The notes: generated by a model from the letters alone, not told the origin. Shown: positions 1 to 10,708, numbered from the stretch's first letter. The stretch is 64,000 nucleotides of DNA from Anniella stebbinsi (GCA_029215795.1 JARDYH010000004.1:30632001-30696000), one strand, 5' to 3'. Numbers and translations are program-made.

Positions 1-455
1 TGACCACCAAATGCATACACTGTTGCTGTGGGACTTGCTTTTTTCCCATAGTATTTCATCATGGTTCCACATCACAAGTGCCACAGTGACCTTTGGCACT
101 TCTTACGATAAGACTAATACCTGCAGGAGATTTCCCCCTTACCCCAGTAATCACGGCTTTTGTCACTCTGGTAGAAAATTTCTCCCTTAACAGAAAACAT
201 GCCTTTAGGAAAAAAAAAACACTCTTAGAGCCATCGATAACAAGGGCAGACATGATTTTTCAGAAGGGTGAGGCACTGGCACAGCTTATTGTTGAAGACA
301 TCTCTGCTTTTTGCATAGGAATATCAAGCCTGATATGGCTGTCACATTTTGTTAGAAGCACGTCGTAGAGATATAAAGGGATGAGCTTGGAGAAGCATTT
401 TTAACTCATGCGGAAATGCATTTCAAGAAAATGGTAACACCAAGGTGGGGTGGGG
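1..455. other. Unassigned sequence
   Basis: No repeat, exon or RNA was recognised. The short open frames on both strands lack splice context and recognisable motifs. Confidence 0.5.
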
Positions 456-560
456 TGTTGGTGGACCATAGCTCCCATCAGTCCTAGTCAGCACAGAAAA
501 TCATGAGGGATGATAGGAATTGCAATCCAGCATCTGGAGAGCCACTTGTTCCAGTTCCTG
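456..560 (+). repeat. Palindromic interspersed repeat (ACTCCCATCATCCC type)
   Basis: The segment has the layout 'CTCCCATCAGTCCTAG ... GGGATGATAGGAATTGCAAT ... CATCTGG', an imperfect inverted repeat. Related copies occur near 36720-36800 and 41170-41290. I recognise this as a common short squamate-type repeat, probably a non-autonomous DNA element. Confidence 0.6.
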
Positions 561-601
561 GGGTAGACAATAGCTTGAGTACAGATAGCTGTACTTAAGC
601 T

Positions 602-639
602 ATATTATTGTTGTTGTTGTTGTTGTTGTTATTATTATC
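602..639. repeat. (TTG)n/(ATT)n microsatellite
   Basis: A run of about eight TTG units followed by ATT units. Confidence 0.95.
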
Positions 640-882
640 TTTTATATTATAATGTTTCAGAGTGCAATCCTATATTCCCAGAGAGGGCATCCCGGGGGCC
701 ATAGGATTTTGCAGACATTCCTCTCTGCGGGCAGAAGGAAAGGTCTGCAGTTAGAGGAGGATATCTGCTATGATATGCCTCTTTGTAATGGCAGAGAAAT
801 AAAAAAGGGGCATGCTGGGGAAAGACACTTCACTAGCCCTTGATCAGGCATAGTGAAAAGGAAAACAGCCCCCACCCCCCAC
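640..882. other. Unassigned sequence
   Basis: It starts with a 'GTGCAATCCTAT' motif typical of the short palindromic repeats seen elsewhere in the window. The rest is unrecognised. Confidence 0.4.
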
Positions 883-883
883 T

Positions 884-884
<1 letters not shown>

Positions 885-918
<34 letters not shown>
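885..918. repeat. (CA)n microsatellite
   Basis: An uninterrupted CA run of about 16 units following a C-rich stretch. Confidence 0.95.
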
Positions 919-919
<1 letters not shown>

Positions 920-1029
920 TCCACCCTGACCAGTATAAGCCAGATGGTGCTTGGATGGGACATTTCCTCTACCATGGCCTTTTTCCAGCTGACCTCGATA
1001 GGATTGCTCTGCCTATGCTTTTGCTTTAG

Positions 1030-1130
1030 ATATGTTTTCTTGTATTATTATTTTTTAAAAGGATGCTGCCCTGGAACTGTCATGGAAGGTGGGGTGTAAA
1101 TAAATTGAATAAGCAAACAAACGATAATAT
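1030..1130 (+). mobile_element. Possible LINE 3' end
   Basis: The motif 'GGAAGGTGGGGTGTAAATAA' followed by an A-rich tail resembles the 3' terminus of CR1-like LINEs ('...aaggcggggtataaataaat'). No coding part remains. The flanks at 919-1029 and 1131-1430 are unassigned. Confidence 0.4.
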
Positions 1131-1430
1131 AAAGAAATAACAGAGATACAAGTGTCCTTTTTCACTTTTTATTCTCCATGAAATTGTAATTGAGTATAGC
1201 AGCCTTCCCTATCTAGGTGAGCTCTAGATGGTTTGGATTCATGCTCCCATCAGCCTCCTGCCATTATATTCCCATTACAGACATTCCCCCAAGGAATGGC
1301 ATGTGGGCTGCACAACCTGTGGGAGAATTCACATTATGGCTTGCGTGGAGAGCCTCCATGGGTAGAGGAGGCTTTCCTCTTCAGACAGAGTAAAGGGTGA
1401 TGGGTGGGACAATGGAGAGGGGTGCAGCTG

Positions 1431-2105
1431 GAGCATAAGATCATAAGAAGAGCCATGCTGGATCATCAGACCAAGGCTCCATCCAGTCCAGCATTCAACC
1501 AGTTGTTGATGAGGAACCCACAACCAGGACACAGTGAAACAGCACCCTTCCAGCCACTTTTACCAGCAACTGGTGTACATAGGGTTACTTACTCTGTTAC
1601 TGGAGATAGCATATAGCCCACAGGGCTAGTAGCCATTGATAGCCTTCTCTTCCAGGAATTTATTTAACTAGGCTGACCATCTGAAAAGGAGGACAGGGCT
1701 CATATAACTTTAACAATTATAGAGAAAAGGGAATTTCAGCAGGTGTCATTTGTATGCAATTAGTTCCTGGTGAAATTCCCTCTTCATCACAACTGTTAAA
1801 GGTGCAGGCACTATACTAGAGTGACCATATACAAAAGAAGGCAGGGCTCTGCAACTTTAACTGTTGTGATGAAGAGGGAATATCACCAGGAACTAATTGC
1901 ATAAAAATGACACTGATTGAAATTCCCTTTTCTCTACAACTGTTAAAGTTATATGAGCCCTGTCCTCCTTTTCAGATGGTCAGCCTAATTTAACCCCCTT
2001 TTAAAGCCATTCAAACTGGTGGCCATCACTCCATCTGCTTGTAGCAAATTCCATAGTTTAACTATGCATTTTGTGAAGAAGTACTTCCTTTTCTCATGTG
2101 TTGAT
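1431..2105 (+). repeat. Interspersed repeat, 'GCCATGCTGGATCAGACC' family, split by a MITE
   Basis: The left part (1431-1668) reads 'AAGAAGAGCCATGCTGGATC ... CCAGTCCAGCATTC ... CTGTTACTGGAGATAGCA ... TTCTCTTCCAGGAATTT'. The right part (1988-2105) resumes with 'CCCCCTTTTAAAGCC ... TGGTGGCCATCACT ... AAGTACTTCCTTTTC'. A related (+) copy lies at 43540-43840. Antisense copies lie at 5400-5945 and 53745-53998. Comparing copies shows that the intervening 319 bp is a later insertion. Confidence 0.75.
1669..1987. mobile_element. hAT-like MITE, copy 1 (319 bp, intact)
   Basis: The terminal inverted repeats read TAGGCTGACCATCTGAAAAG and its reverse complement at the right end. The flanks carry a perfect 7-bp duplication, ATTTAAC, at 1662-1668 and 1988-1994; allowing one mismatch it becomes 8 bp. 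Inside, 'GTTCCTGGTGAAATTCCCTC' and its reverse complement form a second inverted pair around a central 'GAGTGACCATATACAAAAGA'. There is no coding capacity, so it would have been mobilised in trans by a transposase. The other copies are at 29264, 31155, 39410, 54547 and 59031. Confidence 0.85.
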
Positions 2106-3125
2106 TGTACCCAGGAAGAGAACACTTTGATTGGGCTTTAGTCATGTTTAGGGAAGACTCACTAAAATCATTTGGATTTAAGTGAGTCATAACTCACTTT
2201 GTCCCATATTTCAACAGGTCTACTCTAAACAGGACTAAGCCTGGATCCAACCCCAAATCATGCGTTAATAGGGGGGGAAAGATGAAGAGACTACTGAAAT
2301 CATATTGGCAGTGCCCTTCAGGAGGTGCCTCTCAGGTCACTTATTCGCAGCTGTGCATAGCTTGACATGGTACATTGTCACACTTCCTCATGAGGAAACC
2401 TGTTTGAAAGTAGACACAGAAGCACCTTGCTTGAAGGATGACTGATAACTATGGTCCCGCATAATAACAGTCCATATGTTACAAGAGATGCAGCAGAAAA
2501 GGCAATACCTGTTTAATAAGATACTAATTTTTCCTGTGACAAAAATCTAGATATGGAACTCCGATTATATGATATATGGTTCACACTGACCCAGCTATTT
2601 GCCTTAGGACATATGACAGAAAAACAGCTGGTGCAGACAAACCATCAGAGGGAAGCAGAGACCCATGCAAATATTTCCATGGATACATGTGGGTGCACAC
2701 ACGTAGAAAGAAACATTGGCCAATAGCAATACACATGAAATTTGCCATCCATGACAGACTCTGGGTAAGAAACTGCAGTGTCCCAAAGAGATTTGGAGTA
2801 ATGAAGTTATGGAGAGCTTGAAAATGTTGGTATTACTTTATTGCAGAGTATCGAAGAAAGCTCATGCTCGGAGGATCGTATTCAATAAAAAACAATATCT
2901 CCTGTTGCCACTCAGGGCCACTGAAGTACCAAAAAAATCAATTCTTGTCATTGAATTGGGCCCTAAGGTCCAACAAAATGGGTAAGATTCACAATGGTAT
3001 AGTAAGGAAAGAGAAAAGATGTACAGCAGACAGTCAAGGCCCATTTTCCCTTTTTTTCTTTTTTTTCCCCAGTGTCTTGTCGGTACAAAAGCAGGACAAA
3101 TGTTGCTCAGCAGACCAAATGCTAC
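2106..3125. other. Unassigned intergenic sequence
   Basis: No repeat family, exon or RNA was recognised. The open frames at 2576-2821 and 2864-3136 have no recognisable domain. Confidence 0.5.
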
Positions 3126-3745
3126 GTAAAGTGTGAATGGGTCCCGCAGAGAGGAACCTCTGTGCCTAGACCGGAAACTTCAACTAGTTCAAAATATGGC
3201 AGCCAGGTTGGTCACCGGTACACCTAGGGGTGACCACATTACACCAGTTTTAAAATCTCTTCACTGGCTGCCAATCAGTTTCCGGGCGATGTACAAAGTG
3301 TTGGTTATTACCTTTAAAGCCCTACATGGTTTGGGTCCAGTTTACCTACGGGATCGCCTTCTCCCGTACAATCTGCCCCGCATGCTCAGGTCCTCTGGGA
3401 AGAATTTACTACAGTCAACAAGAACTAGACTGACAACCGTTACCCAGAGGACCGTCTCTTCTGCCACTCCCAGATTGTGGAATGACCTGCCGGGAGAGAT
3501 TCGCCAACTCACCAGTCTTCGGGAATTTAAAAGATCTATAAAGACTGATCTCTTCCGGCAGGCCTACCCAGATGAATTTTAAAGTGTTTTATTGGTGTTT
3601 TATTGGTATTTTAATGATGTATTGGTTTTATGTGCTTTTAATCAGTTTTGTATTTTATGTTTGATGCTGTTCCCTGCCTCGATCCGTTGGGAGAGGCGGG
3701 TAATAAATAAATAAATATATTATTATTATTATTATTATTATTAAT
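3126..3745 (+). mobile_element. 5'-truncated L2/CR1-group LINE, end of the ORF plus 3' UTR
   Basis: An open frame, with the recognisable part at about 3175-3582, encodes the C-terminal region that follows the reverse transcriptase of L2/CR1-group LINEs. The motifs 'LQLVQNMAARLVTG', 'HITPVLKSLHWLPI' and 'FKALHGLGP' are visible. It stops at 'RQAYPDEF', the same end as the antisense copy at 29523-29807. The short 3' UTR ends with 'TTCCCTGCCTCGATCC', 'GAGAGGCGGGTAATAAATAA' and an (ATT)n tail. Endonuclease and catalytic RT domains are absent, so the copy is dead on arrival. The frame is still open, which suggests a fairly recent insertion. It is not a host gene. Confidence 0.9.
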
Positions 3746-4029
3746 GAAAGGGAGAGAGAAAGAAATAGGAGGCTGTGCTCCTGTTTAAAGAGGAGGAGCA
3801 TCCTTACTATCGTATTGCTTATTTCTGTGTCAATTACAACAGTTTGGCCCATTCTTCCCCCCCACCCCCGGGTGCATGTCTATTGACCACAGAGATTATG
3901 GCAACATGGACTTGCAGCAAGCAGAGCCAAGAACAACTCTGCATACTCTGACAGGATACTCATGGCAGTGGGGAACAGCATGATCTACTCATGTTCTTAA
4001 ATTACATGCCAACAGTACAGAAGTAGTGC
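3746..4029. other. Unassigned sequence
   Basis: Nothing was recognised apart from a C-rich run near 3857-3870. Confidence 0.5.
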
Positions 4030-4039
4030 ATCCCCTTCT

Positions 4040-4320
4040 TAATAATCAGTACAGAACAGGGATGGGGAACCACCAGGTCATGGGCCTAATCTGGCCTGTT
4101 GAAGTTCTCCATTGGGCCTGCAGAAGCTTGAGCTCCCTCTCCAAGCCCCACCCCCTGGCCTGAAGACTAGTGGTTTGGGGAGGAAGCAGGGAGTGGAATC
4201 CCCTTGTTATCCACAATCACAGATCAGAGATAACAAGGGGGATTCTCTTTAGTGTGCTGCTCCCCCTCCCAATTGGGGGGGTGCACTGAATACTGCACAC
4301 TAAACAAGTGATGCCCGAAT
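4040..4320. repeat. Possible DNA-element fragment with a short palindrome
   Basis: 'GGGATGGGGAACCACCAGG' resembles a repeat end seen in other places in the window. At 4195-4250, 'GAATCCCCTTGTTATC' and 'GATAACAAGGGGGATTC' form an inverted pair, followed by 'GTGCACTGAATACTGCACAC'. Family membership is unclear. Confidence 0.35.
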
Positions 4321-4881
4321 ATGCTTTGTGCCTCCTTCCCTTTTCCCGTGTGGGGAAGGTGAAGGACAAGGACAAGTAAAGCCATCTGAGCACTTGGCCA
4401 GCTCTGAGTGAACAGCCTGCTTCACTTCCCTCACCCCCATGTGAAAAGCAGGAGCAAAGCTGGATGTGTACTTGGTCGGCATTTGCAAGAGCCCCTGCAA
4501 ATACCGGATGAGTGACACACGCTTGCTGCCTGAAGTGCCAACTGGAAGAACTTCAGCTGGCAGGTCAGCCAGGGACTTCATGATGTCAGAAGGTCTGCGG
4601 GGGACAATCAGGCCCCTGGAACCAATATGGTTCCCCAACCCTGTTACAGATGACAACGATGATGATGGTGCAACTCAAAGCGGCTATTGTGGCTTGAACT
4701 ATGCAATGGGTCCTAAACCAGGTATTTATCAATGCCTAGAGGGTGCTATTGTGCAAGTCTACGAAACTGTAATCAAAGGAGAGAACTGTAGGGAGATCAG
4801 CCAGACCAGAATGGATTCTTCATATCACCAAATGTCCATATCAAGTCATGTGAAAGTCACTGACTTCTACGATGGCTTCCA
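4321..4881. other. Unassigned sequence with an uncharacterised open frame
   Basis: A 163-codon frame (4466-4957) runs from unique sequence into the adjacent palindrome. It has no recognised domain and is probably chance. Confidence 0.45.
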
Positions 4882-5286
4882 GGGCAGGATCTACACGTCG
4901 TCCTCGATGCGCCCTCCCTGCGCCACAAGCTGCTTCGGAGTGCTTCACCTCGCCTAGTGTGGCTCAAGCCTCGGAGGCTCTGCCCGCGCCCGCGCCGCTG
5001 CGGACGCCGTCCTTTCATCCAGGCCGGTCCCGGGGAGGGAGGAGGGAGGGGGGAGGGTTGTAAACAAAAGTCAGCGATTGGGAGAGGGATTTCCAATTGC
5101 TAGCTTTTGTTTACAACCCTCCCTCCTCCCTCCCTCCCTGGGACCGGCCGGGATGAAAGGGCGGTGGCGGCGGCGAGAGCGCGAGCAGAGCCTCCGAGGC
5201 TTGAGCCACACTAGACAAAGTGCAGAACTCCAAAGCGGCTTGTGGCGCAGGGAGGGCACATCGAGGACAACGTGTAGATCCGGCCC
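4882..5286. mobile_element. CpG-rich foldback DNA element (405 bp)
   Basis: The left arm begins GGGCAGGATCTACACGTCGT. The right arm ends GTGTAGATCCGGCCC. The two arms, each about 190 bp, are imperfect reverse complements that meet near 5075-5100, around paired 'TTGTAAACAAAAG' and 'CTTTTGTTTACAA'. The arms are GC- and CpG-rich, unlike the flanks. The terminal motif 'GATCTACAC' is shared with the elements at 61052 and 63634. I could not define a target duplication. The several open frames across it are palindrome artefacts. Confidence 0.75.
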
Positions 5287-5399
5287 AGGTCTCTAGTCCT
5301 GAGGGTTCTACTCCTACCCTATAAAAAAAACTAATGTGGAGAAATGGGACATGCTTCTCTCCTAAATCTAGAACCCAGGTTCATCCAAGGATGCTGAAT

Positions 5400-5945
5400 G
5401 GTTCAGAACAGTTAAAAGAAAGTACTTCTTCACACTGCACATAGTAAAACTGAGGAATTTCCTACTTCAAGATGGCCACCAGTTTGCTTGGCTTTAAAAG
5501 GGGTTATACAAATTCATGGAGGATACAGGTATCAATAGTGGCTAGTCTTGATGGTGACATTTGCTCCAGTATAGGGTGACCATATTTGGGAAACCAAAAA
5601 AGAGGACACCCCATGGGGGGGCAGGAAAGTGCACTTTCTGGGGCCTCTAGAAAGCACATCATCCCCCCTGTTATGCAAATGGTGGCCTTAAAGGGGAAAG
5701 CGTGTCATTCTCAGACATTTTAGAAAATTACAGCAAATCCCCCCTAACACTCAGGATAGAACAAATACCCAGAAAAATCTCGGGAAATCCTGACAGTTGG
5801 TCACCCTAGCGGTAGGTAATATGAACTGGAGGGTGCTACTGCACTCGTGTCCCGCCTGCAGGCTTCTCATGGGCCACTGTAAATGCAGAATGCTGGACTA
5901 GATAGTCTTTGGTTTGAACCAACAGGGCTCTTCTTATGCCCTCTG
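5400..5945 (-). repeat. Interspersed repeat, 'GCCATGCTGGATCAGACC' family (antisense), split by a MITE
   Basis: It starts with 'AAAGTACTTCTTCACACTGC', then 'GATGGCCACCAGTTTGC' and 'GGCTTTAAAAGGGG'. It resumes after 5808 and finishes with 'AATGCTGGACTAGATAGTC' and 'CAGGGCTCTTCTTATGC'. This is the reverse complement of the copy at 1431-2105. The element at 5572-5808 interrupts it. Confidence 0.7.
5572..5808. mobile_element. MITE, 'GGTGACCATATTTGGGAAAC' family (237 bp)
   Basis: The ends are TAGGGTGACCATATTTGGGA on the left and 'GACAGTTGGTCACCCTA' on the right. The outer 10 bp (TAGGGTGACC/GGTCACCCTA) form the inverted repeat. The interior differs from the 319-bp MITE family although the outermost bases are alike. 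It lies inside the antisense repeat at 5400-5945. No clear target duplication was found. A fragment of the same family lies at 58845. Confidence 0.7.
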
Positions 5946-7150
5946 ACACTATTCCTGCTCCACAGACTTGTCTTTTTGATCTTCTGGCCATTACTCCTTG
6001 TTTTGCATCATCTCTGACCTGTCCTTCCCTTTCTCCCGCACTCCTACCTTGACTGGCATCTGTTCTGACACAAAAGTACCTAACACTGTATTCTTAGTTT
6101 AGCATGCACATTCAGGTTTAAGTGAACTGAACACCTGTGTGATGGTTCAAATACCAGATCCTGGACAGTTTGGACTTTTTCATGGTTTTTATCTCGTTTT
6201 TGCAATTACTTGGGCCTTTACTACCTTTTGTCCCGCTGTGATTTTTTTCCCAAAAAGTTTTATTAGGAAGTACCCACTTGGGGCATACCTCCCCCCCCCC
6301 CCCCCAATATGTTTTCTTTAAAATTGCAAATATGGCTTATTGAGAAGTGGTTGTACATTTCTGATGGTTGGCAGATGCGTGAAAGTTCAGACAGTTCAGA
6401 CAGAATACCTTATTTTTATTGCTGAAATACTAATAAGAGGGCACTTTAATACATCTTAAATGTGTTACTCCCTAATTGCTAGCAGATGTTTTATGAATAT
6501 ATATATATATATATATACCATACTTCAAACCATGGGGGGAAACAAGACCCATGCCTACATGCTGGCTTTTCCAACAACAACATCTCTCAGTGCCAATAAC
6601 TGTTTATCAAATTGCATTCCAAATTAAGTTGAAAATCAATATTAGGCCCCATGGAACATGTCAAAATAACTCCGATGCTGTTTTGAACGGAACTTCAATA
6701 GAGCCAGTGTTGTGGTAAGTGACTAGGCCAATCCCCACTTTTTCCTTTTATTCCCATTTTCACATCATTAACCTTATCCGGCCCAGTCTCCAGTGGAAAA
6801 AGGATGAGGACAGTTTTGTTGCAGGCATATTTAACATGTCCATCCAAGTGTCAGACACTGCAGGGCTGCAGCAGGGATCATAAGCTGAGATATCCCTGTG
6901 GAAGAAAATGTATTCATTTCAGAGACTCAAGTAACATTCATGCAAAGAGCAAAACCTTTAAATCCATATTCAGAGCTGTATAAGTCATTATACTGAAGAC
7001 TCTATAGAATAGAATCATGGCCATGTAGGGGAGGTCCTGGTTTTCTTTGATTACCTTGCTCCATAGTCCAGGCTTCTTTAAAATTCCATGAGATCTAGGA
7101 AAGCTGGTAGCGACTGCTTCCATATCACCAGATCGGAAAGCCATAGCCAT
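5946..7150. other. Unassigned sequence with minor simple repeats
   Basis: Contains a poly-C run (about 6290-6305) and an (AT)n tract (about 6496-6518). No repeat family, exon or RNA was recognised. Confidence 0.5.
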
Positions 7151-7154
7151 GGTC

Positions 7155-7460
7155 CCAGAGAGAAGGATATTTCTAATATTGGTAGATGAGCCCAGAAGCA
7201 GAGCCAGCACACACTTTCTTGCCTCCCCCTCCCCCCATCTCCCACCTTTGTCCCCTGCTACCTACCGTTCCAATCTGGATCGGGGTGGGCATGTGCCCGC
7301 TATTTGCACTGGAAGGAAAGGTGCCATTGGTATGAATGGGAGCTTCCTTTCCAGTGCAAGTAGCAGACACTGGCACATGTGTGTGCGATCTAGATCAGGA
7401 TTGAGCAGGAGGCAAAGCGTTAAAGCACCCTTCACTCCTCCAGCAGAGTGCTGATCCATG
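7155..7460. repeat. Inverted repeat
   Basis: 'TGGGCATGTGCCCGCTATTT' and 'GCACTGGAAGGAAAGGTGCC' are followed, after a few bases, by 'GGAGCTTCCTTTCCAGTGC', 'AAGTAGCAGACACTGGCAC' and 'GATCTAGATC'. The two arms, about 55 bp each, meet near 7325. This is probably part of a palindromic DNA element whose ends I cannot place. Confidence 0.55.
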
Positions 7461-7750
7461 TCGTCCCTCCGTCAGGCCGGCTATTTACACTCAAAAACCC
7501 CTTCAGCGAATTGCTAATTGCATGAATGATGTTACATTTAGAGGCCCTACAAGAAAGGTGCAGTCAGAGGTGTTGGGCGTGGAGGGCCTTTAGTGTTGTG
7601 GCACTAAGATGGTGGAATAGCTAGGAGAGGCTCACCGAGCTTCTTTTCTGCCCACTTTTAAATGGACTCTTATAAGACCACTTTTTTTTCCAGTGGGCAT
7701 TTTCTTTTAGTTAGGGACCTTAAATTACATGTTTATTTGCCATTTATTTG
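7461..7750. other. Unassigned sequence
   Basis: No feature was recognised. Confidence 0.5.
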
Positions 7751-7985
7751 AGAACCAGTGTGATGCAGCGGTTAGTGTGTTGGACTGGGACTTGGATGAT
7801 CTGGGTTCTAGTCCCCACTCAGCAATGGAAGCTCACTGGGTGACTTTGGGCCAGTCACTGACTCTCAGCTTAACCTACCTTACAGGGATGTTATGAGGAT
7901 AAAATGGAGAAGAGGAGGACCAGGTAAGCAGCCTTGGATTACTTGAAAGAGGAAAGTCAAGATACAAATGTAATAATAAAATTTA
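7751..7985 (+). mobile_element. tRNA-derived SINE (type 1)
   Basis: The head 'GAACCAGTGTGATGCAGCGG' and 'TTAGTGTGTTGGACTGGGAC' carries an A-box-like region. A pol III B box (GGTTCTAGTCC) lies at 7804-7814. The body 'GCTCACTGGGTGACTTTGGG' and 'CAGGGATGTTATGAGGATAA' is typical of a widespread reptilian SINE. It ends in a short AAT-rich tail. A second copy is at 55218-55430. It is not a functional tRNA gene. Confidence 0.85.
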
Positions 7986-8039
7986 TGGTGCATTTTATTG
8001 GGCTTATTGCTGGTATGGATTCCTTTCTTTCTTTTTCTT

Positions 8040-8155
8040 TCTTTCATTCAAGGATTGCAATTTAGCTTGTCTTATCAGCATACTTTTTATATTATTTTAT
8101 CCCTTTGAGTATATCTTGGCATGGAAAAGTGGAATATAAATAAATATCTAAACAA
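8040..8155 (+). mobile_element. Possible LINE 3' end
   Basis: 'CCTTTGAGTATATCTTGGC' and 'AAAGTGGAATATAAATAAAT' resemble a CR1-like LINE terminus. No coding sequence is present. Confidence 0.4.
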
Positions 8156-8159
8156 ATCA

Positions 8160-9104
8160 AAGGGAAAAAAGACTGACAGCTTGATCCTGCAAATCATGGC
8201 TTTTCTCAGAGGCATTTCCTATTCATTTGCTGGATGAACCTTGCAAAATCAGGCCCATATTAATTCGTCCGGAAGCAACTTTGCATTTCATTTTGCTTGC
8301 TTTTCTTTTGCATTATGATGATCCATGCCAAAGACAAAACGTTTAACTGTGGCATGTTTGGGATTGTAACACTCCAGGTTCCCCCAAAACATGCTGTGCA
8401 ATTTGAGTTCTGGTAACAAATGACATAAAATTTAAATGCATCCAAATGGTGTCCATTGTTTGTTTATTTCTGTTATGTAAATAATCCGCAGCTTGCAATA
8501 TTAAAGCAAAGTCCTTGACTCCACTTGATCGTTCAAAATCACTTGCTGTTAGCAGATTTCATTTTGAAAAAAATCTCGGTGTGTGTGTGTTTTAAAAAAC
8601 AAAACAAAATAAAGTAAAAGGCATATTCATTTGTTCTTTTTCCCCTTCCTATAAAAGTTAAAATTGTTCAGGCAATAAATATTATTCATTTAGAACTGAT
8701 GTGAACCAAATGTTTTCCTGCCTGAAAATATCCATAAAAGTGGAGTTTTATCTTCCATCTGGCAATGTCTCTTATGCCAAAATGTACTGATGGAGACTCC
8801 AGCAGTGGGAAGACGACAAGACGTTTAGCAAAATCACACTGTATCCTTTAATACATATCTGTAAACGGAGCTACCGATTAGCCTTTTTATCAGTCAAGAT
8901 CTCTCCCTGCCGGTTTGGGTTGTGGGTTTTTTGGGGGGTGGGGTGAGGGTGGGAGAGAGAGATTAACACAGAAGAACCATTTTGGGATGAAAGCACATGG
9001 CATGCTGGGGGTGGTGGGGTAGGGGATGAAATCAAAGTGCCTGAACGCAAACACTTTCCTTCCAGGATAATATTTAGATTTTAATTTCTTCTTTTAGTTT
9101 AATT
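8160..9104. other. Non-repetitive block, possible conserved noncoding sequence
   Basis: The part at about 8175-8560 is moderately AT-rich and shows none of the repeat motifs that fill the rest of the window. It has no exon-like frame. A long repeat-free island in such a repeat-dense window is the usual look of conserved noncoding sequence. That is inference, since no alignment could be made. Confidence 0.3.
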
Positions 9105-9115
9105 CCCCCCCCCCC

Positions 9116-9158
<43 letters not shown>
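9105..9158. repeat. Poly-C and (AC)n microsatellite
   Basis: Eleven C residues are followed by about 20 AC units. Confidence 0.95.
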
Positions 9159-9162
<4 letters not shown>

Positions 9163-9830
9163 GATTGAGCCAGTTTTAGATAGCACACATCTGTACAGCA
9201 ATAAGGCTACTTTCAAAAGTACAGCTCTCAGCGGGATATTTATTTAATTTGTATTGGTTTTGGACGGCTGCCTATAATGAGAAAAGATACATGCAGTTGC
9301 TGGGTATATGTGTGTGTGTGTGTGGCGGGGGAGAGGGAATAATAGCTGGAATGCCTACAGTTTTTGAACAGTAAGGTACAAAAAGCCTTTGCGTATATTA
9401 AGGTTTTAGTGAAAATTCAGTACCCTTTGCTTTAGACACTTTGCTTCTGATGCTTATAAAGGCAAGAGAGACTTGACACAGAGAGCAAATTAGGAATTGA
9501 ATCAGGGTAGGCTATGTAAAATGATTCCTGCAACAATTTCCACCTATTCCTTTCCTTGGTGCTCTCTCTCTCTCTCTGTATTGGGGTGTTATTCTCTCCA
9601 TAACATTATGATCACATAGGGAGAATAGCCCCATCCAGGCATTAAAGCCCTCACATGTTGAAGAACTGCATGGGGGAGAGCTGGAACATGCTAGCTGGTA
9701 CCTTTACCTCCATCAAATGCCTGTCACCAGGCACTGCTTCCATTCACATGTTGCAAGCTAAAGATAGGCTGCAGGGAATCTGTTCTATGTGTGTAAGCCC
9801 CTCTTGTGCTTTAGAAACCTGTGCAATCGG
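9159..9830. other. Unassigned sequence
   Basis: Holds a short (TG)n tract near 9309-9325 and a (CT)n tract near 9565. No gene or repeat family was recognised. Confidence 0.5.
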
Positions 9831-9832
9831 GA

Positions 9833-10065
9833 TTCTGAATCAGTGAAGGCTGGTGACTCTGATGTCAGTGGGGCAGTGAATCCACTCTGGATTGCACTTA
9901 GAACACTAAAGAAGCTATCCAAGGTGCTGAACCTACTGAGTTTAGGTTTCAGCACCTTGGACAGCTCCTGTAGAGTTCTCACTGGTTCTGACTGAAACCC
10001 AGAGTGGATCCAGTGCCCCATGACATCGGAGCCACCAGCCTCCACGGTTCTAAATTGGATGGTGG
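9833..10065. repeat. Palindromic element (arms of about 105 bp)
   Basis: 'GATTCTGAATCAGTGAAGGC', 'ATCCACTCTGGATTGCAC' and 'CCAAGGTGCTGAACC' on the left are matched in reverse complement by 'GGTTTCAGCACCTTGG', 'CCCAGAGTGGATCCAGTGCC' and 'GGAGCCACCAGCCTCCAC' on the right. The centre is near 9940. It is probably a foldback DNA element. Antisense open frames over it are artefacts. 10066-10317 is unassigned. Confidence 0.65.
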
Positions 10066-10318
10066 GCTGATGCACACAGCGGAGGCTCCCCGCTGCAGAC
10101 CTTGGCACCAGTAGGGTAGTGGTACATTTTGCAGTGCAGGTGCTCATCATGATAGCCCTGGCTCCAAGGAGAGTAAAAAAATTCAGGCTGTTGTGTTGAA
10201 CCAGTTCTAGCAATGTTCATCTCCACCAGGAACAGGTCTTTGGTAGAGCTAATAGGTTGTAATGGCTCATTTAAGACAAAGTTACACCCCCCCCAATACT
10301 GTGCATTACAACAGAGAA

Positions 10319-10500
10319 AAAGCTGTAGCTCAGAGATAAGGGCCCATGCATCACATGCAGAAGGTCCCAGGTTTGATCCCCGGCCTCTCCATGTGAGGCT
10401 AGGAAAGAATCGTGCCTGAAAGCTTGCAGAGCCGCTATCAGTCAGTATTGACAATACTGGGCTAGTTGGACCAATGGTCAGAATTAGTATAAGACAGCTT
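10319..10500 (+). mobile_element. tRNA-derived SINE (type 2)
   Basis: 'AGCTGTAGCTCAGAGATAAG' is the A-box side. The B box is GTTTGATCCC at 10371-10380. The body 'GAGCCGCTATCAGTCAGTAT', 'GACAATACTGGGCTAGTTGG' and 'ACCAATGGTCAGAATTAGTA' is shared with the copies at 11877, 14044, 42533 (antisense), 47945 and 49055. Confidence 0.85.
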
Positions 10501-10708
10501 ACTAGGGAATAATATGTTGTTGCTGGAGACATTAATTTCCTCTCAGCTACTGTGAGGGCTGCAGTGAGGCCCAGAGAGAACTGGGAATTCTGAAGGGGGT
10601 GGCAGATGCTGGCAGTGTCCCTGCTAACAATAAAGTGCCAGTGCCATGTTCCTGAAGGCCCTGGTTCCACTATACCACTGCTTAGCATTCTAATGCATGG
10701 GTAGGCAA

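Noticed and set aside
3133..3582. Host protein gene of 149 codons
   Set aside because: The frame matches the C-terminal end of L2/CR1 LINE ORF2 and continues into a LINE 3' UTR and tail; a second copy lies at 29523-29807.
4466..4957. Sense frame of 163 codons
   Set aside because: Ends inside a palindromic element, shows no known motif and has no splice or promoter support.
10050..10688. Antisense frame of 212 codons, and a 142-codon frame beside it
   Set aside because: Crosses a palindrome and an antisense reading of a SINE; no domain.
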